From: Dichetophora obliterata | Taxonomy: Eukaryota > Arthropoda > Insecta > Diptera > Sciomyzidae | Assembly: GCA_963920525.1 (NCBI GenBank) | Contig: OY986437.1 | Coordinates: 32,499,063-32,563,062, forward strand | DNA length: 64,000 bases | Direction of reading: 5' to 3' | Part shown: in pieces, positions 23,000 through 35,230 of the stretch | Numbering within the stretch: the stretch's first letter is position 1 | Layout: each line of letters begins with the position of its first letter | Translations under genes and position numbers: made by a program | The notes under the pieces: generated by a model | What the model was told of the DNA's origin: nothing | The model's input: only the letters and a program-made list of their open reading frames with translations | Databases searched by the model: none

Positions 23000-23240
23000 G
23001 ACCGAGAACTGGACCTACGTGTTTTATGCCGACTACGAACGGCTTATGTTCTCAAGAATCTTTACATGGTAATTTTTACTCTCTGAGATTTGCCATTGTC
23101 TGCAGAGAGGTGACGACCGAACAGAAAAATTAATTCAATTGAAAAAACTTTCTGTCTGAGCTGGAATTGAACCCGGGCTACTGCGGTTCTTTAGCTTAGG
23201 GCCACGCACTCTAACCACTAGGCTACGGTCGCCACGCTCA
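23000..23240 (-). mobile_element. tRNA-derived SINE, family 2 (minus strand)
   Basis: On the minus strand a tRNA-like head contains TAGCCTAGTGGTTAGAGTGC (box A; complement of 23206-23225) and GGGTTCAATTC (box B; complement of 23164-23174). A body follows with CTGTTCGGTCGTCACCTC and CGGCATAAAACACGTAGGTCC. The body phrase resembles the conserved 3' half of insect tRNA-SINEs, but that is from memory and uncertain. Left limit approximate. Confidence 0.65.
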
Positions 23241-23480
23241 CTGCACTTATATACTCCTAAAAAGCTTCTTTCTTAGAATTTAACGTATAGTATGAGCACC
23301 AATACGAGCACCAGAAATAAAATATAAAATTATTCACTTTACTGTATATTCTTGATATTTTGTTTTCCAAAACTAATTTTTTTGTAATTTTCTAAAATTT
23401 TTAGCCGCATGGGGGTTTAAAGCCCGAAACTTATCCCCCTGTGCCACTGGCCTGTGTTTAATAGGTCTCACATTTCTTAG

Positions 23481-24988
23481 GTGCACAGTAGTGTGTCCCA
23501 AAAAAAAATAATTATTTTTTTTTTGCTCAAGCTTTGCTTGAAAGCATATGTGGTTGGGTTTAGAGGTCGTGCTAATCGGATTTTCCATAAAAATCCGGTT
23601 TCTTGGAGACTTTTTGAATTCCAAGCATAAGTTGGTCAATAACAGACATTTTGTGAGCCTTTGAGTCATCATTCTAAAATAAAACTTTATTTAAATGTAC
23701 ATGAGTAAGAAGTTTTGGCAAAGTTTTTTGGTCATTTAAGTTTCACATATTTAATTATTTGGTAAAATTTGATTAAATTTTGTAAAAAACTCTACATTAT
23801 TTTAAAAAATTCCATAAAAATTAAAAAGTATAATGATGCAGTTAGAAATTTGGTAAAATTCCAAGCAATTTAAAAAAGTTATTGATTTTACTCCTACCGT
23901 TTTAAAGTTATAGGTGTTAAAGCTTTGTAGCATTTGATTGAATTGTTGAATCGTTTGTTGACATATCGATTACGAAATTGCTAAGCATATGAAACAGTAG
24001 GGTGCTAGGGCTTGCCCTGCAGCCGCCTTCCGATGTAGTATAAAAACCTTAGGTGACCAAAAAAACTAACTTCATATACTCGTTATACTTGAACAAAAAC
24101 CAAAACAAATATTTTATTTAAGAAAAAATTAATTAATTATACGAAATTCAAAACTTTTTCATGGGGTTCCCATAAGGAGGGGTCGCATAGGTCCCATAGG
24201 GAAAAATGTTCATCTGGGAAAAGTAATGGTGTCAGTCATACAAGTTAACGCTCTCCGGCCCTCCCTTATTGGGGAATTGCTGATTAAGCCGCCTCCCAAT
24301 TTAGTAAAAAAAAATAAATGCTCCGAAGAAACTGCCCTCAAATTCGATTTTAGCGCCCTCCAAAACACTAAATAAAGTCGTTAAACCTAACGGGGTTTTT
24401 CCTGTTGTACAGTGTTATTAGGGAGGGTTTACACTTTGCATGTTTTCCTCCAACTGTTTGAAAGGCCAAGTTTATATATTGCATATTTTTAGCAATTTCG
24501 TAATCGATACTCCAACCAACGATTTAACGATTAAGCCAACGGTTACAAAGATTTCAAAGCTATTTCCTTGGAATGCCAAGAGTAAGACCAAAATCTTATA
24601 TTTAATTGCATAGAATTTTACCATAATTCTACTGCATCATTAATTTTCTTAATTTTCATGGAATTCTTAAAAGTTACGAAGTGTCTTTTAAAAAGTTTAC
24701 GATAATATTACGAAAAAATTATATATATGACACCAGAATGACTAAAAAAATTGCCAAAACTTCTGATTTATGTACAGTGGAGTAAAGTTTGCACATTTTT
24801 CTGAAATGATGGACTCAAAGACTTAAAAAATCTCGGTTGTTGACCAACTTGTGTTTGGAGTTGAAGAAAAAACTCCTAAAAACTGATTTCTGAAAAAATC
24901 TCAAAAATACTTTATACATAAGCATTCAAACAAAGATTGAGCAACTATGAAATTGAAAAAAATTTTATTTTGGTACACCCTAATGCAC
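23481..24988. mobile_element. 1.5 kb foldback element with ~500 bp arms
   Basis: The left arm starts GTGCACAGTAGTGTGTCCC and the right arm, reversed, GTGCATTAGGGTGTACC. Along the arms the same landmarks occur in mirrored order: GCTCAAGCTTTG/GCTCAATCTTTG, AAGTTGGTCAA, TTTGAGTC, TGTACAT, AGAAGTTTTGGCA, TAATGATGCAGT, and ATCGATTACGAAATTGCTA. Arms run roughly 23481-24000 and 24470-24988. The centre (24000-24440) is slightly GC-richer and carries CCGCCTTCCGATGTAGTA and a related CCGCCTCCCAATTTAGTA. No transposase frame survives. The GGGTGT ends suggest a DNA transposon, superfamily unresolved. Confidence 0.8.
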
Positions 24989-26150
24989 AGTCTTACACAG
25001 TCTCACATAAGTATATTTCAACACGTTATTTTATTTCATTTTTTATTTTTTATTTTATTTTGATTGCCATTTTATTTAAGATTTAAGACTATTTTGGGTT
25101 GGTTCTCAAAAACCTGTCATTCACCAAGTATATTAATGATAGTACAATTTCTTAGCTATACTTTTACTAATCAATCATGTTGTTCAATATCATGGCTAAC
25201 CCTGTATTTTCCTATACTATATAGCATTACATTATTTTTTTAACTATGCATATGATAATGAGCTCTAATTAATTGATTCAGTTACTTATACAATTTCCAT
25301 AAATTCATTATATTAAAATATCGTTATAGCTGGTTTTTTTTCCTTCTCATTAAGAATGATACAATTATTAATTATGTCATTCCATCGAACGTACTACTAA
25401 ATGTATCGACATGTTAACGTATATGGCTGATATAGACAGCAGAAAGTCAGTCAGCCATTCAGCCATACACTGCCACACATTTTCGCATAATAGAATGTAT
25501 AGCCAAGAACCAGCGCCAACCAATCCAATTAGATGAGAATTCAATTTAATGGCGACAAAATATTTTCACGTTCTGTTTGATTATTATAACTGCAGGAGGG
25601 CAGAGACAAGCGATAGACAGGCAGATACGTCTGCTACGACTACGACGAGCGAGCAGCAAAGTTTACTTAAAGAAATAAACATGTGTTTTTGGTGGCAATA
25701 CTAACGCATGGCCGAACATTTCTTGGCTAAAATAAAAATCTCAAGAATGTCAATGTGGAATTTATCAAAATGTTTGGCAATTACTTTGGGCAACTGAAAC
25801 ATATTGTATAGAGTTGTTAGCTAGAGTTGTTAGCTGATAGAAAGAGCTGTATCGAAACACCTGCTTAGTTTGAGTTTGAGAATAACATTAATTTGAATAA
25901 TGCATTAAATAAATATGAACCTACTTATTAACTTTAATTGAGTAAAAATGTTAATACATTGAAAGTATGCCTTACCTACTTGATTGTTTTTTGTCAGAAA
26001 ACTTTAAGCTTTAAATAATCAAAACTTTTTAAGGATGCCTTCATCAACTGCATTAAAGTTTAGGATACACCTTTCTTTACCTCTTAGCGCAGAGCTACCT
26101 GATAAGCTAAAAAATGTTAACTCGCATAATGGAATGTTTGACACAGTCGT
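24989..26150. other. AT-rich spacer with a non-repetitive patch at 25390-25700
   Basis: The patch contains CAGTCAGCCATTCAGCCATAC and a run rich in GACTACGACGAGCGAGCAGC. It is less AT-rich and matches no repeat in the window. It could be unique host sequence, but no exon or regulatory element is demonstrable. Confidence 0.35.
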
Positions 26151-26152
26151 TA

Positions 26153-26808
26153 CCCTGCAGTGTAATCAACTAGATTTATACCAGTCAACAACTAGTTGGA
26201 AATATCCAACAACTAGTTCGATTTATGTCCTATTCTCATAGAACCGACTGGTATTTTTTACGTGGTGATGTCATTGGAAAAGACAATTGTCTTACTATAG
26301 ATAAGGTTTTAACTAGTTAACAACTCATTTTTTATGTAAAGTAAAGTTCTAGTTGGGTTGTGACTAGTTTTTAACCAATATAGTAATTATCGAATTAAAA
26401 CTAGTTCATAGGTTCATATTTTTTCAATAGTTCATAGGTTCAAAGAACATATATTTTTACAACAAAATATTAGCTAAAGGCTAAAGTTAAAGCTATTTGA
26501 TGAAATACCATGTTTATGGTATACTACATGTTTTTAAATTAGTTTTTATATGTTTTAATTGGTTTATTATTAGTTTGTTCCAATGGGGTACCCAGCTCCA
26601 ACTGGTTTTGGATCTGGTTGATTTTGATAATATGTAGTATAGTTTGATTTTGGCTAGTTTTACAACTGGTTTAATGTGACTTGACAAAAACTAGTTGGGT
26701 TTAAACTACTTTTGCAACTAGTAAATCGTGACAAAATATAAACTAGTTTGTTTTGACTAGTATAAATACTACTCATGTTTTAATGCTGACTAGTCTTACA
26801 CTGCAGGG
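26153..26808. mobile_element. TA-inserted MITE saturated with CTAGTT/AACTAG
   Basis: Ends CCCTGCAGTGTAA (from 26153) and TTACACTGCAGGG (to 26808) are perfect inverted repeats of 13 bases with TA outside each. Inside, ACTAGT-type words (ACAACTAGTTGG, TTAACTAGTTAAC, AAACTAGTTCAT, GACTAGTATAA and others) occur about a dozen times in 656 bp, far above expectation in such AT-rich DNA. No open frame of note. The palindromic words could pair with each other or bind a protein. Confidence 0.85.
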
Positions 26809-27019
26809 TAAGTATAACTCTTGCTATATTATAATAATAAGTTCTTGTGATATGCTTATATTTTACATTATCATTTGTTTCTGATACGGCTCATTCTGCT
26901 GATTTGTTTGCATGAAATTTCAAAAGCCGATAGATTTTTCCGACATGGTTTTCTAAGAATTTTGTTGCTTTTTGCTTACGTCAAATTCTAGCAACAAAAT
27001 TGTAATTACAAAAATATCT

Positions 27020-27092
27020 AGCCGCTATTGAGATTTGAACTCACTACCTTTCGATGGTCAGACGGAATTCTTACTCATTACGGCACGTAGGC
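27020..27092 (-). repeat. tRNA-like segment, probable SINE head
   Basis: Read on the minus strand it has GTGCCGTAATGAGTAAGAA (box A-like) and AGTGAGTTCAAATCTCAATA (box B with a well-paired T-arm, TGAG/CTCA). The 5' half is degenerate. Probably a SINE head or tRNA pseudogene. Downstream, a ~68 bp unit containing AAACCAAGGCACACCAAGGC is duplicated at 27141 and 27209. Confidence 0.55.
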
Positions 27093-27534
27093 ACATTGCA
27101 TTTGTTTGTTGATCAATTTTTTTTTCCTTGTCTGTCAGTTTTAAACCAAGGCACACCAAGGCATAGGCCAAGGTATACCACATTCTCGTGTCTGATAGAT
27201 AAGCTCACTTTAAAACCAAGACACACCAAGGCATAGACCAAGATACACTACATTTGACGTTAGATGGCGCGTTACGAATCTATTTGACGCGTTATAAACG
27301 TTGGTGGCGTTATAAAAATATGCAAATCCCCAGTGGGCAATTGATTTAGGGCTACGCAAAAGAAGGCATGCTTGTAGCTCTTTTACACTGTAGGGAGGTC
27401 AAAAAGGCACACTAAAACGCCGAGAAACATAATCTTAACTTTTGGTCACTGAATTTAGTGGCGTACTCCAATCGAAAAATTAACATCGAAATTATACATC
27501 GAAACATTTTGAAATATCGCATGGAATGAAAACC

Positions 27535-27993
27535 TCAGTTCGATGTATTTCAAGCTCAACTCAACTCTTTTCAGCATCGACGTAATATTGGTTGCCTAAG
27601 CCTTCTGTATAGGTATTACCATGGCAAGTGTTCAAGGGAGATACATGGCCTGACGCCACCAGCTCGTGTGTTTCCCAGGTCCACTCGGGTAGCTGTCCAA
27701 GCCCACCCCTTTACCATTGCATCGATGCCCAATAGAACCTCTCATTATGATAATTCGTGATAATTCGTTCTTTAGTCGCACGGTTAAGTTGTGCAATAGT
27801 CTCCCTGCGAATATGTTTCCCGGCATTTTTGAGCTGTGCAAATTTAAAACAAATCTTCATCGACACTACTCCATCTATCCACCCTCCAACTAACTATCAC
27901 CCATCTACCGAATCAACACAATGCTTACACATTTATAGGTGGCATCCCCTGAGCATTGGTTCAGTCTAAAAACAAACAAAAAAAAAAACAAAA
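27535..27993 (+). pseudogene. LINE ORF2 C-terminal fragment with 3' end
   Basis: From about 27538 the plus strand reads AQLNSFQHRRN, LSLLYRYYHGKCSREI, TPPARVFPRSTRVA and HPFTIASMPNRTSHYDNS. A 10-base duplication (GATAATTCGT twice, 27748-27767) then shifts the frame. The next frame continues SFFSRTVKLCNSLPAN and FPGIFELCKFKTNLHRHY up to a stop near 27893. The LYRYYHGKCS ... RTVKLWNSLP ... F layout is the conserved C-terminal tail of many insect non-LTR retrotransposons. An A-rich tail follows at about 27967-27993. The fragment is 5'-truncated, as dead-on-arrival LINE copies usually are. A different LINE family from those at 18.4 and 41.7 kb. Confidence 0.8.
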
Positions 27994-28327
27994 CTGGGTA
28001 TCGAACTAACGTCCCCGAATTTTAACTCTTTACATATCATATTATGTGAAAACATTTATATGGAGAAATTCTTAGGCTTTTGTTAAATTTTTGTATTAAG
28101 AGACTTTTAAAAATATTTTTAAGAAAATTTATATTCATTTTAAATAAACCATTCAATAAACAATGTGTAAAAACAAATCTGAACTTTAAAAAAAAAGTTT
28201 TTCTCGAAGCTCGACCAACGTAACCGAATGTGCATTTGTTATGACGCAAAGTAAGCAAAACTTTGTTAATAACAGCGAAAGACAAGGGGATAAGCGGGCG
28301 GTCAGGAGATGGCCTGAGAAAAATTTG
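27994..28327. other. AT-rich spacer
   Basis: Begins with TGGGTATCGAACTAACGTCCC, which resembles a reversed T-arm/box B and may be the edge of another tRNA-like repeat. No gene seen. Confidence 0.35.
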
Positions 28328-28639
28328 ATTTTAAGTAGGCCTGTGCGAGTAGCTCAATCTTCGAGTAACTCGGCACGATTCGAGTCGAATAACTCAAATC
28401 GAAACTTTTATCGAAAAACTCGATTTTTTGAGTAACTCGACGGTCTTTGAGTATTTTGAGTTTTTTCAGTTTCTGTTAACGATGTTGATCTCATTGTGAC
28501 TTACTACTTATTATATTTAACCGACTTCTAAATTTAATATTATATTGCATATTACTTTAAAATTAAACTAATTAGTTACATATTACTATTACCTTTTGAA
28601 TTAAATTGTACCAAATAGAAAAACACGTTATTAAAAACC

Positions 28640-29060
28640 AATGAAGTTTTTCTTTTATTATGTTGACTTTATATGATTTAAATACAAATTCTAAATGTTT
28701 GATAGTTTAAATCATACTTGATTTTAAAAACAAATTCAAGTTGTTTGATAGTTTAAAATCGTTTATTAAGCTTAGTTGCCACTTTCTCAAAGCTAGAACA
28801 ATTAATTGTTCTAACGAATCTTTCCAAAGAAACAACAACAACAATAAAGTTTTCAATATGAAAAGGAAAAAATCACTAGCTGATTTTATTGCAATTTCGG
28901 CCCGGCTAAAGGCTTCATCAGAAATCTTTGTGATACCCGTGCAAGCGCGCACTAACGCACTGCACCACAGGGGCGATGAGATTTGAAGTGTCAATTTCTC
29001 AGTTTTTCTCAATTTCATATTTTCACATTAGTTGTTGTAGTTTTTCTTTTATATTATTGT
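28640..29060. repeat. Diverged copy of the 566 bp repeat of 49.6-52.5 kb
   Basis: It shares TTATGTTGACTTTATATGAT, AAATGTTTGATAGTTTAAAT, AGAACAATTAATTGTTCTAA, CAACAACAACAATAAAGTTT, ATGAAAAGGAAAAAATCACT and CCCGTGCAAGCGCGC in the same order as the unit at 49621, with scattered differences and without that unit's last ~130 bases. It lies inside the hAT composite. The CGCGC-rich part resembles a tRNA D-arm (complement of GGTGCAGTGCGTTAGTGCGC). Confidence 0.85.
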
Positions 29061-29079
29061 AATTAAGTAACTAGCCAAA

Positions 29080-29190
29080 AAGTAATAACATTACTGGATG
29101 TTATTACTTCCCGCTGAAAGTAATAAGTTATATTACTGCTTTAGGGACAAGGAAATAATATAGCCTAACATATTATATTACTTTGCGTTA
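29080..29190. repeat. Short GTAATA/TATTAC palindromic-word patch
   Basis: The words AGTAATAACATTACTGG, TTATTACTT, AGTAATAAG, ATATTACTGC and ATATTACTTTGCGTTAC occur within about 100 bases in alternating orientation. It looks like a fragment of another palindromic-word element; no terminal repeats seen. The remainder to 30190 is AT-rich without features. Confidence 0.4.
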
Positions 29191-30189
29191 CAGCCACAAC
29201 ACTGATCTTAATATGTATGAGTGGCTTCACTTATCAGTGGAAACACCCAGTAAAAAAGAGCAGCATGGATTTTCAGCATATATCTAAGCGAATTAGCAGT
29301 CTTACATTGTGACGTACTGAAGCGGTGTTTTTGTTATAAGCCTTGATTTGTCCAAATGTAAAATTAATAGGTAATAACACAGCCAAAATTTTAGGCTTGG
29401 GAATCAAACCAAATATGTATACTATATGGGTATTTCCATAGTGGCGCACGTAATGGTTGTATAACTTTCATGTTATTAAAAATTAAGAAAGCCAGAAAAA
29501 TTTAAACTTTGCTGGTGCTGTTTTGATTTTTGGATAGTACTCTAATATCACAGTGCGACGAAAAACTAAAAAGTTAAAATTACAAGAACCATTCGTAAAA
29601 ATTCTCAAAGAATTACATTTTGAGAATCCATCGCACTTGGTCTGACCTCTCAATGTCGTAACAACTTTTTTAATTGATTTTAAAATTTTATGTGTTCGAA
29701 TTTTTTAGCGCCGACATTCATTGATGTTTTACAGCCATTTGCCTTATTAGAAATGGAAAACAACATTCACTAACACTCAGTAGAATTGAACTAAGAATAT
29801 GATTGTGTAAAAAGAAATCTGAAAAAAAATGTAGCGTGTAGCGAAGCCAATCCTTGTTTTTTTTATAAATTTTTTAAAAAATATTTGTTATTCTAATGAA
29901 CAACTTATTTTTTTATGAAACTAAACTGCACATAAAAACACCTTTCCATTGAACCCAAGAATATAGACTTGCATTTTTGTTTCATCTTGAAGCCCTTCCA
30001 ATGCATGGATTTCGATATTGCATGTTTTGGGAACATGTTTCCATTTCCTATTCGGTTAAAATTCTTACAACACTCATGAGTCATGACTCATAGCTGATCA
30101 CAGTGGAATGGTTTTTTAAGGAATCACGTTTGTATATTTATTGTATGAAGTAGTTCTAATAAAATAAATAAAATTTAAAGCAATGTTAA

Positions 30190-31990
30190 TACCAATATTG
30201 CAGGAGATGTTATCTTTTTTCTGACTTTTTTGAGTCAAATTTTGAACCATCAGTTATTTGTTCAGCTGATACTACAAAAGATATAAACTCTTTGTTTGAT
30301 TTAGGTTCCTTGTATATCTCTGAAGAGGATGTAGTTAAGGGTGTTTCGAATCTTAAAATGACAACCAAGCCTGATTGTGATGGTTTATCAAGTTTGTTTT
30401 TAAAAAATTGTGTTAAATCCATAGCAAAACCCCTCCAGCTAATTTTCAACAAATCTCTTTCTACAGGGTCATTTATTCCGGATAGGAAAGTATCATTTAT
30501 TTCTTCAATATATAAATCTGGGAATAAAAATAATATTGAAAATTATAGGCCGATTTCAAAACTTACCTCGGTATCGAAACTGTTCGAAGCAATAGTTAAA
30601 GAGAAAGTTTATTTTGCCGTAAAATGCTTAATATCTCCTTTCCAACATGGTTTTGTACCTGGTCGATCAGCGGTAACAAACCTTACTTTATTTACGGAAT
30701 ACTGTATTTCTACCTTTCAAAAGGGATATCAAGTTGACTCAATATACACTGATTTCTCAAAGGCCTTTGACAAACTTTCTCAAGATATTTTAATAAAAAA
30801 ATTAGCGAAAATAGGTTTCCATTCTAACTTATTAAGATGGTTTGGGTCATATTTGAGTGACAGGTTAAACCATGTTTGCATTGAAAACGAACTATCTAGA
30901 CCATTTGTAGCTTCTTCTGGTGTTCCTAAAAGAAGTATACTGGGTCCATTACTTTTTATTATATTTATAAATGATATTACATCAAAAGTAAAGAATTCGC
31001 AATGTCTTCTATAAGCGGATGATCTAAAAAATTTTCTCAAAATTAGGTCATTGTCAGATGCTGTGTTACTACAATCTGACTTAAATGCTATTTTTGATTA
31101 GTGTACAAACAATGGCCTGCTTCTTAATCATGAAAAATGTGTGTTTTCTACTTACACTAAGTCAATGTCTCCTTTAAAAACATCGTACCTTTTAGGTAAT
31201 ACTTGGTTGAAATTCGTAAGTGAAAGGGGTTATATTTGATTCGAGATTCACATTTATAGGTCACTTGAATTATATTATACCGAAAGCATACACGCTACTT
31301 GCGTTAGTTCGACGTAATGGATCAAGTTTTAAAGACCCTTATACCCTGAAGTGTCTTTATACATCAATAGTTCGATCAAAGCTGGTATATGCTTCATTTA
31401 TCTGGAATCCGTTCTATGCGTCTCACACCTTACGCCTCGAACGAGTACAAAAAGCTTTTACTCGTTTTGTTTTTAGAGCCATTAATTCTCAAATTGAAAT
31501 GCCATCATATAATGATCGTTTTAGTTTTATTAAATTAAAAACTCTTCAGAATAGAAGAATAATTTTATCTCTAATGTTCGTTTTTGATATTGTAAGAGGA
31601 ACGGTAGATTGTCCTAACTTGCTCAAATTAATAAATTTTAATGTTCCGTTGGAACATTAAGACACTTTGACTTATTTTATTTAGAAACATGCAGATCAAA
31701 CTATGCCCTTAACTCGCCAATGTTTAGATCTATGCTGGAGTTTAATAATTGCATGTTATACTGCAACATTGATTTTGCAGATTCTAAAGAATCCTTAAAA
31801 CATTCTCTAAATTGTTATTATTAAAATAATCTCAAATAAATTGTATCTTATAGTAATTATAGTGAATTGAATTTAAATTTAATTGTAACATATTTTAGAT
31901 TCATCTTTATAACATATTTAATATTCCATAGTCTGTAAGAGCTTATGCTCATTGACTAAAATAAATAAAAAAAAATAAAAAAAAAAATAG
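30190..31990 (+). pseudogene. Jockey-type LINE reverse transcriptase, 5'-truncated, with 3' tail
   Basis: One frame runs from about 30196 to 31014. It carries the RT blocks FISSIYKSGNKNNIENYRPI, GFVPGRSAVTNL, SIYTDFSKAFDKL (first catalytic Asp) and SSGVPKRSILGPLLFIIFIND. The catalytic YADD is damaged: the codon before ADD is TAA in place of a Tyr codon (31012-31014). A second stop (TAG at about 31099, likely once TGG) precedes CTNNGLLLNHEKC. A deletion near 31210 shifts the frame, after which 31220-31660 continues with GVIFDSRFTFIGHL, YASFIWNPF and RLERVQKAF, the conserved C-terminal region. The 3' end (about 31960-31990) is A-rich with TAAATAAA repeats. The divergence from the LINE at 41.7 kb shows it is a separate family. 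Inserted within the hAT composite. Confidence 0.85.
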
Positions 31991-32016
31991 TTAAATTTTA
32001 TCGAATATAAACAACA

Positions 32017-32830
32017 TACACGGTTCAAAATTTAGGTTCACTTTTTCAACTTTTTTAGTTGTAATATACATCCTTTCCAAAAAAGTTGAAATTTTCAACT
32101 TTATTTGGAGTAAGCAAGTAAGTATATAATGAATTTTCAACGATTTCGGATGAAAATTTCATCTTAATAAGTTTACTTAACCAACTTTAAAGTTGAAAAT
32201 TTATACCTAAAAGTATAAAAATGGAGAAAAAAAATCATTTTTTTACTATTTAAGATGAATAATTAAACTTTTTGGTCTAGTTATTCAACGAAAAGGTTGA
32301 AAATTTCAACCATAAAGTTAAAAAAATAAATACATAAGGGAATCTTTTTCAACCAAGATGTCTAAAATTTCAACCGAAAAAATTGAAAAATTCAACTAAA
32401 AAGTTTACTTTTCCAACCGAGAAAGTAGAAAAATTTTATAAAACGGTTGACTTTCTCAACCTAAGAAGTTGAAAAATTCAACTGTTAAACCGACTTTTCA
32501 ACCGAAAAAGTTCAAAAATTCGACTAAAAAGTTAAATTTTCAACCGAGAAAGTAGAAAAATTTAACGAAAAGGTTGACTTTCTCAACCGAAGAAGTTCAA
32601 CAATTCAACTGGAAGACCAACTTTTCAACCGGAAAAGTTGAAAATTTAATTAAAAGCAGACTTTTTCAACGCAATAAGTTTAAAAATTTAACAAAAATGT
32701 TGACTTTTCAACCCATGCAGTTGAAAAATTCAACTGAAGAGTTGACATTTTAACCCAATAATTTCAAAAATTCAACTAATAGGTTGAGTTATTCAACCCA
32801 AAAAGTCAATACAAATAAAAGGTTGATCCC
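32017..32830. mobile_element. Array of GTTGAA/TTCAAC palindromic words with a TACACGG start
   Basis: Begins TACACGGTTCAAAAT, like the TACACGG ends at 13972 and 14873. About 800 bases follow in which TTCAAC and GTTGAA alternate every 12-25 bases, often as AAAGTTGAAAAATTCAACT, with spacer variants CCGA, CCAA and AAAAGT. The matching right terminal repeat is absent, so the element is truncated near 32830, where it meets the CACTA-like pseudogene. Three frames are closed; not coding. Confidence 0.75.
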
Positions 32831-32849
32831 AAAATTATTATTTTATTAC

Positions 32850-34345
32850 AAATAAACATAAGTTGACGCAAGCAATTGATACATTTTGAAATTATTTTAT
32901 TTATTGATACAAAAATAATAGCATTAAATAGTGGATAACTTAAGACAAGAATAAACTTAAACATTTTTATACTATGGTTTTAGAAATTATATATTCCAAA
33001 TTGTTACATTTAACAGAATTAAATGGTTTCTTATTAATTATATCATTATATTTAATAATAAGAATATTATCTGTCTCACTGACTTCATACGCACAGTATG
33101 TATCATTTAAGTTATGAGTTAAATATTTCTGACAAACAAACAAAAATTCAGACTTATTCTTTAAAATTTCGTTAATTTTACAAAATTGTGGCATTTCAGA
33201 TATCTCAGAATTCAAAATAAGAAACCCTATTTTATATTTATAGCCGAGCTCAAAATATTTTAGGGAATCCAAATTGGGACTAAATTCGTAAAAGGTGTAT
33301 TTAAGTTGATAATCATTATAATTAATTTTTAAATTCTTTCCTTCTTTTAAGATCGGGCTAAAATTGTAATTTTTAAGTAAGTAACATTGTTTCTTTTGGT
33401 GTCTAAGGGCTAATGTTTAAGCTAAATTAACGAAGTTGTTAATATAGCGTCCAATTTTTGTAAAATTCCTGTGATAACTCTCAAATCGCATGGACCACAT
33501 TAAAACAAGAGGGCCAAGGTCACGAATGATCTTGCTATAATGTGTCATGAAATGATGTTTTGGAAGCAAGGAAAACCCTAATTCAATTATTATTTTTAAA
33601 TGCTTTTCTATCATATCGTCCAAAAAATTCAGTGTTGATGTTAGCACGCAATCCGAAAAAATTATTTTCATTATATTTATGAGACTAGTTAGTAATTCCC
33701 AAATTCGTTCGTCCTTCATTTTGCTTTTATATTCATAAAAAATGAATGGTAAATAAGTAATTAAACACCAATTTTGGGCAGCATTTAAGCCAACAGAAGT
33801 TTCTGATTCCTTTTTTAATGATATTAAAGATGGTTTATTTTTAATGTCTAGATAAGTATAGTTATAAGAGAAAAGTAATTTATTAATTTTATTAACATTT
33901 AAAGAAGTATTTTCTATTAAGTACTGAAAAAAAATCTATAATACAAATGTTACTGCTCCCTCCAAAACATCATGCATTAAATCTGCAGTTCCATTTTTTA
34001 TCATATTATAGTATTTTAATTTATTGAGAATATTGTTAAATTTCAATGCTTTTCCCTCCGCATACAAACTTGTATTGTCTAGTAAATGGTCAAATAATCG
34101 CATCTTTTGAGGTACTTGCCTTGTGGTTGTTTTTATTTCTGAATGATCTAAATAACAAAATCTGCAATAACTGCCACTTGAAAATGATTTTTGAAAGCCA
34201 AATATGGTGTTTCCTCCCAAATTATCGTGGGAAAAGGAAATTAAAGTACCTTTTATTATCTTAGTATCAATGGCAATTCCATCATTTTCCAGTATTGAAA
34301 TGTCATTGTAAATAGGACTTAATATAATATTTATAGAATCACTAT
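32850..34345 (-). pseudogene. CACTA-like (CMC superfamily) transposase pseudogene
   Basis: On the minus strand a single frame extends from about 34330 to 32967 (over 420 codons) with only two in-frame stops: TAG at 33936-33938 and TAA at 33417-33419. The middle of the reading frame shows SYCRFCYLDHSEIKTT (a Cys-x-x-Cys cluster), ADLMHDVLEG (Asp-containing DxMHDxLEG motif), LGFSLLPKHHFMTHYSKIIR, LGPLVLMWSMRFESYHRN and, after the second stop, TLALRHQKKQCYLLKN. This DMHDLLEG ... LKPKHHFLxHYP ... GPLxxxxxMRFExKHR ... LALKHQ order is known from animal transposase-derived proteins usually classed with CACTA/EnSpm. That class assignment is from motif memory. The upstream boundary is a TATCCTATCCTATAGG junction; the N terminus and terminal repeats are missing. 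Confidence 0.75.
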
Positions 34346-35230
34346 CTTATCCTATCCTATAGGTAGAGCTACACTCTCAGTTTTTATATACATATATGAA
34401 CCTTTAAAGTGTTTCGAAGTTATAATGAATACATATAATGAAAAGCATGAAAATTTTGGGTTAAGTTTTCCTTATTGAATTAACAGTGAAAACTTCTTAG
34501 GACAATTAACTTTTAATTCAAACAAGCTTTATATTGCACACACGTATTAAATATGTCTTCTCGTATCTGCATGTTTGACACACTATATAGTGCGTTTAAG
34601 GTTTACTATACAACGACTCATTGATTAGAATAACTTTACTAAGTTTTTTCTGAACAAAGTTGCTATGTTTCATTTGAAGCACTGTTTTTTAGCTTACGAA
34701 TATATTCAGATTTCACTTATTTTTAAATTTTTCCCTCGAAAAGTGGCAGAGGGTGAATGTTTTTCAAGTTTTTTTTAGTATATTTTTATAAAGTGTAACA
34801 ATAGCAGTGAAATTTATTTGATGAATTTCGAAAACACCAATGAGGCCCATGAAAATTGAAACGATCAATTGGAATTTGTGAATGAAAAATGGTCATCTTT
34901 TCAGCTACTTCATTTGTATAGTCAATTCAACAATGAAAAATCACGATAAAATTCATATGCACAAATGAAGTTGTATTTATCTTTCTTTCTCTCTATATCT
35001 CTTATTCTTTTGACTTCTTGACTTAATAGACTTTTAGGGAAAAAAGTTTCCTTCAACCCAACTTATCTCTATAAAATAATAAGTATTCTAAAAGAAGTGG
35101 CAACCCTATTTAGAGTGAAGTTAAGAATATAATGAGAAAGCATTGAGTAGAAAAATACTCGAAAATGTGTGCATAACTCGTGATATTGAAATTTCAACTT
35201 AAAATCATTGGCATCTCGAGTTACTCGATA
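34346..35230. other. Right interior of the hAT composite, non-coding
   Basis: AT-rich sequence without recognisable genes. Near 35215 it passes into the ACTCGA-rich subterminal zone of the hAT end. Confidence 0.45.
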
